A DNA stretch of 64,000 nucleotides, taken from contig CALEPT010000222.1 in the NCBI GenBank assembly GCA_937910385.1, positions 16,924-80,923 of the forward strand, given 5' to 3'. Under the pieces are notes generated by a model. That model was not told where the DNA came from, did not search any database, and saw nothing but the letters and a program-made list of their open reading frames with translations. This document shows positions 1 to 7,996 of this stretch, piece by piece. The stretch comes from an uncultured Ruminococcus sp. Its GTDB lineage: Bacteria; Bacillota; Clostridia; Oscillospirales; Ruminococcaceae. The position numbers and the translations under genes are program-made. The first letter of the stretch is position 1. Every line of letters starts with the position of its first letter.

Positions 1-1
1 C

Positions 2-355
2 AACATCACAGAGGAAGTCATCGCCCGTCAGATCAAGCTCGACCTTTGGTCTCTCACAGCAGAGCAGGTAAAGAACACGGTTATTGCTTACGAGCCTGTA
101 TGGGCTATAGGCACAGGCCTCACAGCTACACCCGATCAGGCTGAGGAGGTTTGCGGATTTATCCGTGCACAGCTTGCTAAGCTCTACGATCAGGCTACAG
201 CAGATGCTGTAACTATCCAGTACGGCGGTTCCATGAACGCAGGCAATGCAGCAGAGCTTCTTGCAAAGCCTAACATTGACGGAGGACTCATCGGCGGAGC
301 TTCACTCAAGGCAGCCGACTTCAACACAATTGTTCAGGCTGCCGTTGAGGGCTGA
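2..355 (+). CDS. tpiA: Triosephosphate isomerase, C-terminal part (5' end outside window)
   Basis: This is the C-terminal 117 residues of triosephosphate isomerase, which interconverts dihydroxyacetone phosphate and glyceraldehyde 3-phosphate in glycolysis. The catalytic-glutamate segment [10 protein letters not shown] is visible, followed by the phosphate-binding region GGSMN and GLIGGASL near the end. The frame is open from base 2 to a TGA at 353-355. The next gene, gpmI, follows after 59 bases, the usual glycolytic gene neighbourhood in Firmicutes. The start lies upstream of the window. Confidence 0.95.
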   Translation, partial: NITEEVIARQIKLDLWSLTAEQVKNTVIAYEPVWAIGTGLTATPDQAEEVCGFIRAQLAKLYDQATADAVTIQYGGSMNAGNAAELLAKPNIDGGLIGGASLKAADFNTIVQAAVEG

Positions 356-375
356 TTTAATAAATTACATTAAGT

Positions 376-394
376 GGGCGGATTTATTCCGCCC
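376..394 (+). other. Intergenic hairpin between tpiA and gpmI
   Basis: A perfect 7-bp stem (GGGCGGA / TCCGCCC) with a TTTAT loop lies between tpiA and gpmI. No T-run follows, so it is more likely a transcript-processing or stabilising hairpin than a full terminator. It ends just before the gpmI ribosome binding site. Confidence 0.5.
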
Positions 395-414
395 ATGAAT
401 ATAGGAGAATAATT

Positions 415-1935
415 ATGTCAAAAAAACCCGTAGCACTTATAATCATGGACGGATACGGCTACAATCCCGATACATACGGCAACGCTATTGCTGCCGCAAA
501 AAAGCCGAATCTTGATAAATATATGGCGACCTGCCCGAATACTATTATCGGCGCAAGCGGACTTGATGTAGGTCTGCCCGACGGACAGATGGGAAACTCT
601 GAGGTGGGTCATACAAATATAGGCGCAGGACGTATCGTTTACCAGATGCTCGTAAAAATTTCCAAGGATATCAAGGACGGCACATTCAACAGCAACAAGG
701 CTATCCTCTCCGCCATGGAGAACTGCAAGGCAAAAAACAGTGCTTTGCACCTTATGGGACTGCTCTCTCCGGGCGGTGTTCACAGCCACATGGAGCACCT
801 TTTCGGCATTGTAAGAATGGCTAAGGCTAACGGTCTTGACAAGGTGTACATTCACGCATTTCTCGACGGCAGAGATGTTCCTCCGTCATCCGCTGCCGAA
901 TATATGGAGCAGACTGTTGCAGAGCTAAAGGAGATAGGTCTCGGCAAGATAGCCACTATCTCGGGACGCTTCTACGCAATGGACAGAGACAACGCTTGGG
1001 ACAGAGTTGAAAAGGCTTACGCCGCACTCGTTTACGGAGAGGGTGTTCAAGAGTCCGACCCCGTTCAGGCTATAAAGAACTCTTATGCAAACGGGGTGAC
1101 GGACGAGTTCATGCTTCCTACAGTCATTGAAAGCGGAGCTCAGATAAAGGCTGACGACAGCGTTATTTTCTTCAATTTCCGTCCCGACCGCGCAAGACAG
1201 ATAACACGTGCTTTCGTCGATCCCGATTTCAAGGGATTCGAGCGCGCAAACGGATTCTTCCCTGTGAACTTTGTCTGCATGGCTCAGTATGACGCGACAA
1301 TGCCTAACGTTTCGGTTGCATATCCTCCCGAGCAACTCACCATGACAATGGGCGAGTACCTTGCAAAGCTTGGCAAGACTCAGCTCCGTATCGCTGAAAC
1401 ACAGAAGTACGCACACGTTACGTTCTTCTTCAACGGCGGCGAGGAGAAGCAGTTTGAGGGCGAGGACAGGATACTCATCAAGTCGCCCGACGTTGAGACC
1501 TTTGACATGAAGCCTGAAATGAGCGCTTATGAGGTCTGCGACGCTGTTGTCGAGGCTATAAACTCCGACAAGTACGATGTGATAATCCTCAACTATGCTA
1601 ACTGCGACATGGTCGGACACACAGGTGTTTTCGATGCAGCTGTCCAGGCTGTAGAGGCAGTTGACGAGTGCGTGGGCAGAATGGTGGACGCTATTCTTGC
1701 AAAGGGCGGAGCTGCACTCATCACGGCTGACCACGGCAATGCCGATAAAATGATGGAGCCCGACGGCAGTCCGTTCACAGCTCATACGACGAACCCGGTT
1801 CCGCTTATTGCGGTAGGCGTTGAAGGCGAGCTCATCGAAGGCGGAGTCCTTGCCGACTTGGCACCCACAATGCTCAGCATTATGGAGGTACCCCAGCCTG
1901 AGGAAATGACAGGAAAGTCGCTTCTGAAGAAATAA
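415..1935 (+). CDS. gpmI: 2,3-bisphosphoglycerate-independent phosphoglycerate mutase
   Basis: This cofactor-independent, Mn-dependent mutase interconverts 3- and 2-phosphoglycerate in glycolysis. The 506-residue length is normal for the family. Metal and nucleophile residues are where expected: Asp12 in IIMDGYG and Ser62 in MGNSEVGH, which carries the phosphoserine. The C-terminal metal motif TADHGNAD and the HTTNPVP segment are also present. An AGGAGA ribosome binding site precedes the ATG. It follows tpiA directly, so the two probably share a transcript ending at the terminator just downstream. Confidence 0.97.
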   Translation: MSKKPVALIIMDGYGYNPDTYGNAIAAAKKPNLDKYMATCPNTIIGASGLDVGLPDGQMGNSEVGHTNIGAGRIVYQMLVKISKDIKDGTFNSNKAILSAMENCKAKNSALHLMGLLSPGGVHSHMEHLFGIVRMAKANGLDKVYIHAFLDGRDVPPSSAAEYMEQTVAELKEIGLGKIATISGRFYAMDRDNAWDRVEKAYAALVYGEGVQESDPVQAIKNSYANGVTDEFMLPTVIESGAQIKADDSVIFFNFRPDRARQITRAFVDPDFKGFERANGFFPVNFVCMAQYDATMPNVSVAYPPEQLTMTMGEYLAKLGKTQLRIAETQKYAHVTFFFNGGEEKQFEGEDRILIKSPDVETFDMKPEMSAYEVCDAVVEAINSDKYDVIILNYANCDMVGHTGVFDAAVQAVEAVDECVGRMVDAILAKGGAALITADHGNADKMMEPDGSPFTAHTTNPVPLIAVGVEGELIEGGVLADLAPTMLSIMEVPQPEEMTGKSLLKK

Positions 1936-1936
1936 T

Positions 1937-1973
1937 AAAACAAGGCTGCTGCACACCGCGGCAGCCTGTTTTG
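1937..1973 (+). terminator. Rho-independent terminator after gpmI
   Basis: An AAAACA-AGGCTGC arm pairs with GCAGCCT-GTTTT around a short loop, giving a strong stem flanked by A and T runs directly after the gpmI stop codon. Confidence 0.85.
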
Positions 1974-1990
1974 AGTTTATATCAATAGTG

Positions 1991-2052
1991 CCAACGAGCA
2001 ATGTACAGGCGAGGACGTTGGTGAGAGTGAGCGAGCTTGCGAGCGGCAACGT
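1991..2052. repeat. GC-rich palindromic intergenic element
   Basis: This GC-rich patch in an otherwise AT-rich intergenic region contains interleaved inverted repeats. CCAACG (1991-1996) pairs with CGTTGG (2016-2021), and ACGTTG (2015-2020) pairs with CAACGT (2047-2052). The second loop carries a GCGAGC direct repeat. It resembles a REP-like extragenic palindrome, but only one copy was seen here. Confidence 0.35.
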
Positions 2053-2113
2053 GGCTCGGCAGCGCGGGCTCCGCGCAAATTCTGATTTATATAGCTATTA
2101 AAGTGGTGATTTT

Positions 2114-2815
2114 ATGTGGAACGGTAAAAACAAGGCTGTGACATTCAGTTATGACGACGGCGTAGAACAGGACATCAGACTGGTCGAAATTTTCAATTAT
2201 TACGGACTGAAATGTACCTTTAATCTCAACAGTGGGCTTATGAACGAGAGCGGCAGTTGGGTCGCGCAGCAGGGGATACGAATTAACAGAATGCCGTCCG
2301 AGAAGCTTCCCGAGCTGTATAAGGGGCACGAAATAGCCGTGCACTGCGTTACTCATGCTAATTTGCAGGAGCTTTCCGACGCGGCAGTCCGCAGCGAGAT
2401 AATTGACGACAAAGCCGCTCTGGAGCAGCTTTTCGGCTGCAATATCCGCGGAATGGCATACCCCTACGGAGCGTTCGACGAACGTATTATGCATATAGCA
2501 GTGGAGTGTGGCATAGAATATGCAAGAACTACAATTGACCGACATGATCTGAAACTCCCTGAGAATATGCTCGCGTTTGGCGCAACGTGTCATCACAGTT
2601 ATGAGGGACTTTCAAAGCTGCTTGACGACTTTCTCTCATATGAAGGTGAGCAACCTGTTGTATTCTGCCTCTGGGGGCACAGCTACGAATTTAAGCTCAA
2701 TAACAACTGGGAGCTGATAGAAAGCTTCTGCCGTAATATTGCGAACAGGAAGGATATTTTCTACGGCAGCAACAGTGAGATATACCTGAAAAATTCTAAT
2801 GTTAACCCACGCTAA
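2114..2815 (+). CDS. Polysaccharide deacetylase (NodB-type, CE4-like)
   Basis: A 233-residue protein that is almost entirely a NodB-homology domain. Motif 1 is FSYDDG (Asp14, Asp15: catalytic base and metal ligand), motif 2 is HCVTH (His77, His81: metal ligands) and motif 3 is the RGMAYPYG segment. Family members remove N- or O-acetyl groups from chitooligosaccharides, peptidoglycan or xylan. There is no signal peptide, so this one is probably cytoplasmic and acts on a small sugar substrate, which is inferred. It stands alone, with a short AATGTTA/TAACATT hairpin (2798-2819) overlapping its stop codon. Confidence 0.85.
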   Translation: MWNGKNKAVTFSYDDGVEQDIRLVEIFNYYGLKCTFNLNSGLMNESGSWVAQQGIRINRMPSEKLPELYKGHEIAVHCVTHANLQELSDAAVRSEIIDDKAALEQLFGCNIRGMAYPYGAFDERIMHIAVECGIEYARTTIDRHDLKLPENMLAFGATCHHSYEGLSKLLDDFLSYEGEQPVVFCLWGHSYEFKLNNNWELIESFCRNIANRKDIFYGSNSEIYLKNSNVNPR

Positions 2816-2928
2816 CATTTGAGTTTAAACAGCCAGATTTCTACAAAATTTAATTAGTAATATCGAACAAATAAGATAGTTAGTATACGCAAATATATAC
2901 CAAATTGATATGAAAATCTTATTTTTGA

Positions 2929-2958
2929 TTGACACTGCTTTTCACAATATGGTAAAAT
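2929..2958 (+). promoter_or_regulatory. Sigma-A promoter for the Tp47-like gene
   Basis: A perfect -35 TTGACA (2929-2934) and -10 TAAAAT (2953-2958) are separated by 18 bp. The expected start near 2965 gives a leader of about 180 bases ahead of the gene at 3143. The 2816-3142 stretch holds only this promoter and the leader. Confidence 0.75.
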
Positions 2959-2966
2959 CTTACTAT

Positions 2967-2998
2967 AAATTTAATTTGGTGCTGTGCACCTTAAATTT
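2967..2998 (+). other. 5'-terminal leader stem-loop
   Basis: AAATTTAA-TTT-GGTGC (2967-2982) pairs with GCACC-TTAAATTT (2986-2998) around a TGT loop, with a three-base bulge. It would sit at the very 5' end of the transcript, a typical mRNA-stabilising position. A second weak hairpin (CTGA...TCAG) lies near 3090-3110. Confidence 0.55.
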
Positions 2999-3142
2999 TA
3001 ATATTAGGTTTGGGTGTGCTAACCTTTGCGTTATTTTCCTGCACATTGTGAAAATAATGCATTATGTTGTCATGTCCGGATATCTTCCTGAGGCGAGTAC
3101 ATTCGTCAGGGAAATACATATTAGGAAAAGGAGTAATCAAAC

Positions 3143-4729
3143 ATGAAAAAAATCAAATCGCTCATCAGTGTATCGGTTTGTGCCGCTGCTGCACTTGCCG
3201 CTGTGCCGTTCTCATCTAACGCTGCCGACGGAGACGTTGTATACGGAACAATGAACATTCCGTATGCTGATTTTTATGCAGCAGAATTTGAGGGAAGCGC
3301 AAACAGCTTCGAGGTAGACGCTGTTTCCTCAGCTACGGCAAATAAATGGGCGGCTAATGCTACAGGCAGCTATGAGACAGATGAAAATGGAAATCAGGTT
3401 TGGAAGTCAGGCGGACTTTCTGCAGGTACATACAACGACGGCGCGGGAACTATCCTTGGCGTTACATATCCTGTAGCGGTTTCGTCAGCCGATGTTGATT
3501 TCCTCACATCTGAATACAACTTCACAGCTCTTTCCGAACAGCCTGCTGCATACAAGGAAGTAACGGTAAACGGCAGTTCTATCACTGTAGGAAAGCTTGT
3601 TGATTCAGATGGAGTTGTTGATGCTACAGGCAGCATTTCCGTTGAAACCCAGACAAGCTACGGTGACTATCAGCTAACGGTAGACGGTTATCCGCAGGAT
3701 GCTGATGTTTACGGTGCTATCGTAAAGACTGCTGACGGAAATTATTATCCTATGCGCGCTCTCGAAAACCTCTGGAGACCCAAGAGTGAGATAGCATGGT
3801 CCGTAGGATATGTTACAGAGGTACACGGAAATAATATTGACAACGAGAAGTATTATCCTACAAACGGAGCTACCGTAACAGAGGTAACATTCATTACTCT
3901 TGACGGTTACAGAACTGTAAGCGGAAACGCATATCTTCCCGTGATTTTCACAGATTCTGTTGATGTTGCTGACGCAGCAGCAGGAACAGGTTCTACTACA
4001 TATTCTACAGCTGACTTCCCTGATGATTACTCCATAAGCGGATCTGTTGCAGACGGCTTTACTGTATCTTCATACGGTATCGTATCATACAAGGATCAGG
4101 CGCCCGGAAGCTATACCCTCACACTTTCCGACAAGAACGGCAAGTATGCAGATGTAAAGGGCACTTTTACACTCACTACCGCAGATATCCCCGTTAAGTT
4201 TGACGGTGAGGGAGCTCTTGTTACGGCTGACGGCTTCACGGACGATGACGCTGCTAACTTCATCAGCAACATCTCGGCTGTTACGGTCAACGGCAGTGAA
4301 CCTTATACCCCCGGAAGAAGAGGCACAACAGTTATCCTTTCAGACGGTTCAATTGATTTTGAGGCTACAAAAAACAATGTAAACGTATTCGACGGAAGCG
4401 GCAACTATACAATATCTGTAACTGCTACAGGCTACACAGAACCCTATGAGTTTGTCATTTCTGCTGAAGAAGAAGGATCAGAAGAGGAGACGGTAACAAC
4501 AACTACAACAGCTTCAGATGATACAACAACAACAACTACTACTACTACAGCGGCATCTGACGGTACTGCTTCTACAACAACGACAACTACGACTAAGAAA
4601 GCGACATCTACAACTACCACTGCGTCAGCTAACAGCCCGAAAACAGGTGTTGCAGGTACAGCTGTACCTGCGGCTGTAATAGCTGCAGCAGGCGCTCTTG
4701 CATTAGCGTTCAGAAAGAAGAACGATTGA
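3143..4729 (+). CDS. Tp47-like surface protein with possible flavinylation motif and wall-sorting tail
   Basis: This 528-residue exported protein has a signal peptide (about 1-27, ending SNA). Its body resembles the Treponema pallidum Tp47 lipoprotein along the length: the N-terminal YADFYAAE and DAVSSAT segments, the later SYTLTL region and a C-terminal beta domain. Residues 59-65 (DAVSSAT) fit the ApbE flavin-transfer consensus Dxx(s/t)(g)AT. A Thr/Ser linker (about 450-495) leads to SPKTG, a hydrophobic segment and RKKND, a sortase-type tail with a non-canonical first residue. Its neighbours are an FMN-domain reductase and ApbE, so a cell-wall redox role is inferred. Penicillin binding, reported for Tp47, is not assumed. 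Confidence 0.7.
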   Translation: MKKIKSLISVSVCAAAALAAVPFSSNAADGDVVYGTMNIPYADFYAAEFEGSANSFEVDAVSSATANKWAANATGSYETDENGNQVWKSGGLSAGTYNDGAGTILGVTYPVAVSSADVDFLTSEYNFTALSEQPAAYKEVTVNGSSITVGKLVDSDGVVDATGSISVETQTSYGDYQLTVDGYPQDADVYGAIVKTADGNYYPMRALENLWRPKSEIAWSVGYVTEVHGNNIDNEKYYPTNGATVTEVTFITLDGYRTVSGNAYLPVIFTDSVDVADAAAGTGSTTYSTADFPDDYSISGSVADGFTVSSYGIVSYKDQAPGSYTLTLSDKNGKYADVKGTFTLTTADIPVKFDGEGALVTADGFTDDDAANFISNISAVTVNGSEPYTPGRRGTTVILSDGSIDFEATKNNVNVFDGSGNYTISVTATGYTEPYEFVISAEEEGSEEETVTTTTTASDDTTTTTTTTTAASDGTASTTTTTTTKKATSTTTTASANSPKTGVAGTAVPAAVIAAAGALALAFRKKND

Positions 4730-4766
4730 GCGGGATACGGCACGAATAATATAATAGAATAATCTG

Positions 4767-4800
4767 ATCAGACCCCTGTATCACGCTACAGGGGTCTGAT
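4767..4800 (+). terminator. 14-bp perfect hairpin after the Tp47-like gene
   Basis: ATCAGACCCCTGTA (4767-4780) pairs perfectly with TACAGGGGTCTGAT (4787-4800) around TCACGC. No T-run follows and the next gene starts 19 bases later. It is probably a partial terminator or processing site that lowers expression of the downstream reductase relative to the abundant surface protein. Confidence 0.65.
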
Positions 4801-4819
4801 AATGGAAAGGTGAATTACT

Positions 4820-6307
4820 ATGCTTTTTCTGATAGCTCTTGCAATTTCATTTTGCATAGCGTTTTTTTGCAGTAAAGCTCTGAAAAAATATCCGATGATA
4901 TTTTATTCTGCAGCTGCGATCATAACCGTAGTTGTAATAATCATAAATCAAGGTATCACTAACAGAACTATAACGATAGAGAGTGAATTTGTAAGGAAGT
5001 ATCTGATAGGGATCTTCTCAAAAGGTGCGTTTGCAGGAGCACTCTGGTGCATAGTAATGTGGGTGGGGGCTTTAAGCAGCGATACAAAAGCAGGTAAGAA
5101 GCTTGTTTCAACGATAATGCCTGTCAGAGGCGAGCTTTCTGTTTTTGCTGCGGTAGTAACGCTCTCTCACGCCGTAACATATGGTATTACATATTTAAAG
5201 CGATTCGATCTTCTAAAAAAGAATAATATTTCGTTTCCTTCTGATTTTATACTCACTTGTATCATTTGTATCATACTTCTTGTTATAATGATACCGCTTG
5301 CAGTAATGTCGCTCAAGGCTATACGCAGGAAAATGAAGCCTAAAACATGGAAAAATATCCAGAGATCCGCATATGTCTTTTATGCTCTTATACTTATCCA
5401 TGTTCTGGTTCTTTATATTCCTCAGGCGAAAAAGGGAATATCAGATAGGTACATCAGTGTAATAGTCTATACTGCTGTTTTTGCAGGCTATGCTGTAATG
5501 AGGATTCGTAAGCTATATATACGAAAAAAGAAGCCCGAGAAGAAGCTTATATTAAATATTGTAAGCGGAGTAATATTCGCAGCAGCAGTAGCAGCAGTTT
5601 CTGTCTATTCATACGGCAAAGCTCCGACTGTTAATATACCTGCACAAACCGTAACAAATACTGTTGTCGAGACACAGACAACGACTTCTGCGGCTGAGAA
5701 TAATGACAGTGAAGGTGAAGAAGTCGTTACAACTACAGCAGAAGGTCAGACAACACAGACCACAGTAAATGACGTAACGGATGTCAGCGAGACTACTACC
5801 ACAACAAGTGAAGATAATGATAGTGATGAGGATGGAGCTTCTGATGAAACACAGGCTGATGATGAGAGCATAGAGGAGCAGGAGTATCAGGAAGAGGATC
5901 CACAGACTCCTCAGGACGAACCTCAGCAGCAGGAGGAGCAGCAGCGATCTCAGTCACAGGAGCAGTCTCAGCAGCAAGAGCAGGCAACATCTGCCCCCGA
6001 GCCTGTATATATCTATAATAACGGGACCTTTAAAGGAAAGGGAACATCGCCTTCGGATTTTGAAGGAAAGGATTACGAAGGAACGGTATATGCTGATGTC
6101 ACTATCGAGAATGATGTTATAACAAATATAACTCTTCAGTTCCCGCAGGACGATGCAGAATATTACACCATATCTGAAAGCTATATAATAAATCAGATAC
6201 TTGGCAAGAGCGACGCTGACGGAGTCGATACTGTATGCGGCGCAACACGTTCAGCGGAAGGTGCGCTGCAGGCTATACAGAATGCTATTAGCAGTGCGAA
6301 AAAGTAA
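4820..6307 (+). CDS. Ferric-reductase-like membrane protein with extracellular FMN-binding domain
   Basis: The first 265 residues form six or more membrane segments resembling the ferric reductase/MsrQ heme-b domain. Two histidines are placed for heme: His117 (RGELSVFAAVVTLSH) and His194 (AYVFYALILIH). A long acidic, Thr- and Gln-rich linker (about 280-392) follows. Residues 398-495 are an FMN_bind domain ending in DTVCGAT (470-476), the ApbE flavinylation site with Thr476 as acceptor and Cys in the usual Ser/Thr position. The architecture suggests electrons crossing the membrane through heme to a covalently bound extracellular FMN. The neighbouring apbE gene supplies the transferase. The donor and terminal acceptor are unknown. 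Confidence 0.85.
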   Translation: MLFLIALAISFCIAFFCSKALKKYPMIFYSAAAIITVVVIIINQGITNRTITIESEFVRKYLIGIFSKGAFAGALWCIVMWVGALSSDTKAGKKLVSTIMPVRGELSVFAAVVTLSHAVTYGITYLKRFDLLKKNNISFPSDFILTCIICIILLVIMIPLAVMSLKAIRRKMKPKTWKNIQRSAYVFYALILIHVLVLYIPQAKKGISDRYISVIVYTAVFAGYAVMRIRKLYIRKKKPEKKLILNIVSGVIFAAAVAAVSVYSYGKAPTVNIPAQTVTNTVVETQTTTSAAENNDSEGEEVVTTTAEGQTTQTTVNDVTDVSETTTTTSEDNDSDEDGASDETQADDESIEEQEYQEEDPQTPQDEPQQQEEQQRSQSQEQSQQQEQATSAPEPVYIYNNGTFKGKGTSPSDFEGKDYEGTVYADVTIENDVITNITLQFPQDDAEYYTISESYIINQILGKSDADGVDTVCGATRSAEGALQAIQNAISSAKK

Positions 6308-6394
6308 TGCTATGAAAGTAAACTAAGCGCAGAGAATGCAAGGACTTTTTCGAGCGGATGATAATAAAAGAGTTCGGTTTTTGCTTATCACAGA

Positions 6395-6423
6395 TTGATT
6401 TTTTTATAATTATATGGTATAAT
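6395..6423 (+). promoter_or_regulatory. Promoter upstream of the apbE gene
   Basis: A -35 TTGATT (6395-6400) and -10 TATAAT (6418-6423) have a 17-bp spacer. The predicted leader runs through a folded region to a terminator-like hairpin at 6555-6583, just before apbE. The -10 lies inside the left terminal repeat of the element at 6412-6516. Confidence 0.65.
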
Positions 6424-6539
6424 GAATGCAAAAGCATTCATTATATTTGATCTAAAAGCCCTTGCAGATACGCAGATCAGAGATCTGCTCCCTGCAATCG
6501 GGCGATTATACCATATGCGCTTCGCTTATATGGTATAAT
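6412..6539. repeat. MITE-like element with 12-bp terminal inverted repeats plus a third copy
   Basis: The 12-mer ATATGGTATAAT occurs at 6412-6423 and 6528-6539, and its exact reverse complement at 6505-6516. The 6412-6516 part is 105 bp with perfect terminal inverted repeats. Inside are an AATGAATGC/GCATTCATT hairpin (6421-6442) and a nested stem-loop (GCCC-TTGCAG...GCAGATC-AGA-GATCTGC...CTGCAA...GGGC, 6458-6503). It has no coding capacity. It is either a miniature mobile element or a structured leader RNA. Confidence 0.5.
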
Positions 6540-6554
6540 AATATGAATAGTGAT

Positions 6555-6583
6555 CGGGGCGTACAAGGTTTCGCCCCGTTTTT
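6555..6583 (+). terminator. Terminator-like hairpin immediately before apbE
   Basis: CGGGGCG (6555-6561) pairs with CGCCCCG (6572-6578), followed directly by TTTTT. It sits four bases before the apbE ribosome binding site, so read-through here would control apbE and the two genes after it (attenuation). Confidence 0.75.
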
Positions 6584-6599
6584 ATGAAAGGAAATGGCA

Positions 6600-7646
6600 A
6601 TGATGAAGAAACTGCCTGTTTTTATATCACTCCTTGCTGCTTTCGTGGTGAGCGGCTGCTCTGGGACGGCTGATAACTCTGTCAAATCATCTGAAGATAA
6701 TGTATTTTCGCGCGATATTTTTGCAATGGATACATATATGTCGTTAAAAGCCTATGGAAGCAATGCTGACTATGCTCTCGGACTCGCTTCGGAGCGTATA
6801 ATTGAGCTCGAGGAGATGCTTTCCGTAACCAATAAGGAAAGCGATATATATATCCTTGATCACGCAGGCGGAGCTCCGACCGAGCTTGGCAGCGATACGA
6901 TAATGCTCATTGAAAAAGCGATCAAGACAGGCAGCAAGACAAACGGCTGCCTTGATATAACGTTGTATCCCATTGTCAGAGAGTGGGGCTTCACAACGGG
7001 GGAGTACAAGATACCGTCTGATGATACAATTGCAGAGATTCTGGAGAATGTCGGTTATGAGAAAATAAACGTCAGCGGCGATACAGTTACGCTGCCGCCC
7101 GACTGTGAAATAGATCTCGGAGCTCTGGCAAAGGGCTATACAAGCGACGAGATAATGCACATTCTCAGCGAGAATGGAGTTACCTCTGCGATAGTCAGCC
7201 TCGGCGGAAACGTTCAGGCACTCGGCTCAAAGCCCGACGGCTCTGACTGGAGGGTGGCAGTGAGAGATCCCTTTGCTCCTGATATGGATATGTGTATTGT
7301 GGAGATATCCGACAAGGCAGTGATAACCTCTGGTAATTACGAGCGATTTTTTGTCGGTGAAGACGGCAATACCTACTGGCATATAATCGACCCGGCTGAT
7401 GGCTATCCTGCTGATAACGGGCTTGTTTCTGTCACCATAATAGGCGGCTGCGGACTCGACTGTGATGCTTATTCAACAGCAATGTTCGTAGCCGGAACGG
7501 AAAAGGCTATAGAGTTCTATAAGTCTGTGCATGAGTTCGAGATGATACTTGTAACTGACGACGAAAAAATTTACTATTCCGAGGGGCTTGAGGGAAGTTT
7601 TACGAATATCAGCAGTATGTCTGCGGAGGTGATAACTCTTGACTAA
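6600..7646 (+). CDS. apbE: FAD:protein FMN transferase (ApbE), lipoprotein
   Basis: ApbE cleaves FAD and attaches FMN covalently to a Ser/Thr of target proteins outside the cytoplasm. The lipoprotein signal ends at VVSGC, so the enzyme is membrane-tethered. Family motifs in order are NGCLDITLYP, IDLGALAKGY, SLGGNVQALG, TSGNYERFF and HIIDPADGYP, then a Mg-binding DCDAYSTA segment. An ATG exists at 6594, but the AAAGGA ribosome binding site (6587-6592) is too close to it; ATG 6600 or 6603 is correctly spaced. The likely clients are the FMN-domain reductase upstream and possibly the Tp47-like protein. It overlaps the next gene by 8 bases. Confidence 0.93.
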   Translation: MMKKLPVFISLLAAFVVSGCSGTADNSVKSSEDNVFSRDIFAMDTYMSLKAYGSNADYALGLASERIIELEEMLSVTNKESDIYILDHAGGAPTELGSDTIMLIEKAIKTGSKTNGCLDITLYPIVREWGFTTGEYKIPSDDTIAEILENVGYEKINVSGDTVTLPPDCEIDLGALAKGYTSDEIMHILSENGVTSAIVSLGGNVQALGSKPDGSDWRVAVRDPFAPDMDMCIVEISDKAVITSGNYERFFVGEDGNTYWHIIDPADGYPADNGLVSVTIIGGCGLDCDAYSTAMFVAGTEKAIEFYKSVHEFEMILVTDDEKIYYSEGLEGSFTNISSMSAEVITLD

Positions 7647-7995
7647 AGGAGTTAAGATATGTATTGCAGCGGTCACTGCAGTTTTTATAGGAGCTGTAAT
7701 TGCCACGGCAATAATTTTCAGACATGCCGAGAGCGAGTATGTTGAGATCATTCAGGATAATCAGATCATATACACGATAGATATTGCAAATTCAGAAAAC
7801 AGGACATTTCGCATAGAGAGCGATGACGGAGGCTGGAATGATGTCACTATAGAGGACGGAAAAATATATATTTCAGACGCAGACTGCCCTGATCACACTT
7901 GTATAAAAACAGGAGTGCTTCGATCTGAATCCGTGCCTATAGTATGTCTGCCGCACAGGCTTGTAATAAGATTCAGTGACAAGAACGGAGAGTAA
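7639..7995 (+). CDS. NusG domain II-like membrane-anchored protein (EetA-like)
   Basis: A 118-residue protein with one N-terminal membrane segment (about 6-27) and an extracytoplasmic NusG-II-type beta domain. The cysteine-bearing CPDHTCIKTG and VCLPHRLVI segments are characteristic of the family found beside Gx/ApbE genes. It starts at a TTG (7639), with GGAGGT eight bases upstream, inside the end of apbE. In Listeria-type flavin-based extracellular electron transfer loci, EetA is of this family. The role here is inferred from that context. Confidence 0.8.
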   Translation: MTKGVKICIAAVTAVFIGAVIATAIIFRHAESEYVEIIQDNQIIYTIDIANSENRTFRIESDDGGWNDVTIEDGKIYISDADCPDHTCIKTGVLRSESVPIVCLPHRLVIRFSDKNGE

Positions 7996-7996
7996 A

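Noticed and set aside
925..2049. 374-codon minus-strand frame across gpmI
   Set aside because: It is the antisense of a clear gpmI gene; its Cys/Ser/Leu-rich composition is a codon shadow.
2910..3146. Plus-strand 78-codon reading frame before the Tp47-like gene
   Set aside because: It contains the promoter -10 box and leader hairpin, has no ribosome site and an atypical composition.
4444..4743. Minus-strand Val-rich frame
   Set aside because: It is the antisense of the Thr-repeat linker of the Tp47-like protein.
6430..6583. FMN riboswitch before apbE
   Set aside because: The conserved RFN core words were not found, so only an unspecified structured leader is reported.
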